Part shown: in pieces, positions 62,479-64,000 of the stretch
Numbering within the stretch: the stretch's first letter is position 1
Layout of the letters: the number at the start of each line of letters is the position of its first letter
Assembly: GCA_002376845.1 (NCBI GenBank)
Contig: DFOS01000012.1
Coordinates: forward strand, 73,158-137,157
Length of the DNA: 64,000 bases
Direction: 5' to 3'
From: Bdellovibrionaceae bacterium UBA3535
GTDB lineage: Bacteria > Bdellovibrionota > Bdellovibrionia > Bdellovibrionales > UBA840
The notes under the pieces: generated by a model
Told to the model about the DNA's origin: nothing
The model's database searches: none
Seen by the model: only the letters and a program-made list of their open reading frames with translations
Translations under genes and position numbers: made by a program

Positions 62479-63485
62479 TCTTAAGAAAAGCCTTCGTAAT
62501 TTTTAGTATTGCATTGTGGGGCTGCTCTCCTCCAGAGGGACCGCATCGCCCCCTTTCCAGCCCATCTACACAGGAATCTCCTAGCGGCTCAGGTTTGGGT
62601 TTTGCAGATGTGAGGCCTGTATTTGAAAAGCACTGTAGTTCCTGTCATCCCTCTGTGGCGGGTCCCAATTGGTTGAACTATGACAATGCCATAGCAAAAA
62701 TTCAAGATGGCAGCTTGAAGCGAAGACTCATAGATGAAAAATCTATGCCGCCTCCTGGAAGCCCTCAGGCTATGGCAATTTCAGAAGAAGAGCGGCAGCT
62801 GGTAGCAAGATGGCTTGCATTGGGCGCACCTCGCATCGCCGAAAAAACAAGTTCTCCACCGCCAACACCTACCCAGCCAGATCCTATTTCGGACCCCTAC
62901 GCCGATGCGCCTGTCATTGCGAAATCTTGCTTGTCCTGCCATGGTAGTGGTGCGGGTAAAAACATTCCCCACCTTGATGGTCAACAACGAGTCTATCTAC
63001 AAAAGCAAATCCACAACTTTCAATATTACGAACGGGTTAGTGCTGATGGACAGATGAACCAACAAGTGCAAAGTCTTAGTGAGTCGGATATACAAGAAGT
63101 ATCGAAATACTTTTCAGAACTTCCCCACTTTAAGAATAAAATATCTCTTCCTGATAATTTGAAAGATTTGAAGAACTATGAGCGCGGAAAACAAATTGCA
63201 AAAACAAAGAACTGCAGTGCCTGTCACCACAGCCCCGATATGGGTGGAAATCCCAGCTCGCCTATTTTTCCGATCATCACTGGTCAGGCCAAAATCTATT
63301 TAAGAACGCAACTTAGCCTCTTTGCCAGAGGAATTCGCGGCAACGACAGCGGCATTATGCAAAGTATGGTGAAGGACCTAACTAATGACGACCTAAATGC
63401 TTTGGCTGTTTATTATAGCCAGTTTTATGTTCACGAAGAGGGCGTAAAAAATACGGGCCTTGCTAATCCAATAAATCGGGATTAA
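62475..63485 (+). CDS. Trihaem c-type cytochrome lipoprotein
   Basis: A 336-residue lipoprotein (lipobox ALWGC, C17). Three haem sites are visible: CSSCH (54-58), CLSCH (152-156) and CSACH (247-251). The first domain resembles small planctomycete-type cytochrome domains (FADVRPVFEKHCSSCH ... MPP). The other two are tandem cytochrome c4/c553-like domains similar to the preceding protein. A Pro-rich linker separates them. It is probably anchored in the membrane facing the periplasm. Confidence 0.85.
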   Translation: MILRKAFVIFSIALWGCSPPEGPHRPLSSPSTQESPSGSGLGFADVRPVFEKHCSSCHPSVAGPNWLNYDNAIAKIQDGSLKRRLIDEKSMPPPGSPQAMAISEEERQLVARWLALGAPRIAEKTSSPPPTPTQPDPISDPYADAPVIAKSCLSCHGSGAGKNIPHLDGQQRVYLQKQIHNFQYYERVSADGQMNQQVQSLSESDIQEVSKYFSELPHFKNKISLPDNLKDLKNYERGKQIAKTKNCSACHHSPDMGGNPSSPIFPIITGQAKIYLRTQLSLFARGIRGNDSGIMQSMVKDLTNDDLNALAVYYSQFYVHEEGVKNTGLANPINRD

Positions 63486-63617
63486 GTGGCTTGTCACCTT
63501 CGCTTAGGGAATAGATCCCGCCTGACCACCCCGAAAGCCTTTCGCTCGCTTCCGGCTCGCTCACCCTGACGGGCGGCTTTCTCCCTTCGACTCCTATCGA
63601 CATGAAAACAAACAAAA

Positions 63618-63641
63618 AAAGCAGACACTATGGTCTGCTTT
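63618..63641. terminator. Bidirectional terminator between the cytochrome operon and tRNA-Leu
   Basis: AAAGCAGAC / GTCTGCTTT with a 6-base loop is flanked by an A tract on one side and a T tract on the other. It can end the cytochrome operon on the plus strand and the tRNA-Leu transcript on the minus strand. Confidence 0.85.
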
Positions 63642-63646
63642 TTATT

Positions 63647-63731
63647 TGGTGCCCAACGAGGGAGTCGAACCCCCACACCTTACGGTACTAGATCCTAAGT
63701 CTAGCGCGTCTACCAATTCCGCCAGTTGGGC
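63647..63731 (-). tRNA. tRNA-Leu (anticodon TAG)
   Basis: An 85-base class II tRNA with acceptor GCCCAAC/GTTGGGC, anticodon arm CTAGA with loop CTTAGGA (anticodon TAG), a long variable arm and an encoded CCA. Confidence 0.97.
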
Positions 63732-63738
63732 TTAAGAT

Positions 63739-63776
63739 TTGTGAAGCAAGCTAGCAAAAGCCTTGCGCCTTCACAA
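63739..63776 (-). terminator. Hairpin between gcvH and tRNA-Leu
   Basis: TTGTGAA and GCAAG pair with CTTGC and TTCACAA around a 10-base loop, just after the gcvH stop. There is no T run, so it may be a processing or decay barrier rather than a terminator. Confidence 0.45.
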
Positions 63777-63781
63777 GTATA

Positions 63782-64000
63782 TTATTCTTCTATCAATTTT
63801 TTATATTCCGCCGAGCGCATTAAATTCATTAGCTCTTTTTCATGGTCCATTTCGATCTTGATCAACCAACCATCATCCATAGGCGAATCGTTAATTGGCC
63901 CCGGGTTGTCCGCAATGCCTTCATTAACCTGAATCACCGTGCCGGAGACGGGAGCATACAAGTCACTGACGGCCTTTACGCTCTCCACCACACCAAAGGT
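63782..64000 (-). CDS. gcvH: Glycine cleavage system H protein, partial
   Basis: The C-terminal 72 codons of the lipoyl carrier protein of the glycine cleavage complex. The segment FGVVESVKAVSDLYAPVSGTV contains the Lys (ESVKA) that carries lipoate, and the rest (NPGPINDSPMDDGWLIKIE) is typical. The start lies beyond the window edge. Confidence 0.95.
   Translation of the reverse strand, partial: TFGVVESVKAVSDLYAPVSGTVIQVNEGIADNPGPINDSPMDDGWLIKIEMDHEKELMNLMRSAEYKKLIEE

Overview
The window looks like a chromosomal stretch of a motile, Gram-negative, moderately AT-rich bacterium, most likely a Bdellovibrionota/Oligoflexia-type or other former deltaproteobacterium. The supports are polar-flagellum regulators (FlhF, FlhG, FliA), secreted lipoproteins and beta-barrels, an NtrYX pair, Tad/Flp pilus genes, type III glutamine synthetase and multihaem c-type cytochromes. 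The genus assignment is inference; I see no prophage, transposon or CRISPR array.

Layout. (1) 0-14.2 kb, minus strand: the classical tRNA-Thr/Tyr/Gly/Thr-tuf-tRNA-Trp-secE-nusG-rplKAJL-rpoBC transcription/translation cluster, with an L10 leader RNA, followed upstream by an RlmB-like rRNA methyltransferase. (2) 14.3-15.4 kb: a 1.2-kb interval with no long gene. It holds two nearly identical ~279-bp direct repeats, each encoding the same 43-residue basic/hydrophobic peptide with a strong ribosome site, a start-codon hairpin and long-range pairing arms. This is the best candidate for an undescribed system and resembles a duplicated type I toxin-antitoxin locus. (3) 15.4-22.4 kb, minus strand: an apparent operon ribE-ribB-ribH-ntrY-ntrX-proS, in which the NtrX-like regulator has lost the residues needed for sigma-54 activation. 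(4) 22.6-29.9 kb: a partial Tad/Flp pilus locus (Flp, TadE-like, two further small pilus-type proteins, CpaB-like, CpaC-like secretin, CpaF-like ATPase) split by an opposite-strand gene for a secreted Gly/Met-rich repeat protein. (5) 29.9-36 kb: an aspartoacylase-like enzyme, small proteins, aspS, hisS and rpoH. (6) 36-47 kb, minus strand: the flagellar export and regulation operon fliL-M-N-O-P-Q-R-flhB-flhA-flhF-flhG-fliA.

(7) 47.4-54.7 kb: a SPOR protein, three secreted or envelope proteins including an HExxH lipoprotein, a PcrA/UvrD helicase, a methyltransferase, and an XRE regulator/nucleotidyltransferase pair resembling a toxin-antitoxin module with a palindromic operator over its promoter. 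(8) 54.8-60.7 kb: glutamine synthetase III, a GbsR-like regulator, a small secreted protein, and a RimK ligase/retropepsin-like protease/PiT-like membrane protein cluster. (9) 60.9-63.5 kb: a three-gene operon for a monohaem cytochrome-porin fusion, a monohaem cytochrome c and a trihaem lipoprotein cytochrome, plausibly a transmembrane electron conduit. The window ends with tRNA-Leu and the 3' part of gcvH.

Much of the window is tightly packed, with many 4-base ATGA overlaps showing translational coupling. Start positions were adjusted to ribosome-binding sites where these were visible. All family names rest on motif recognition by eye; no search was run.
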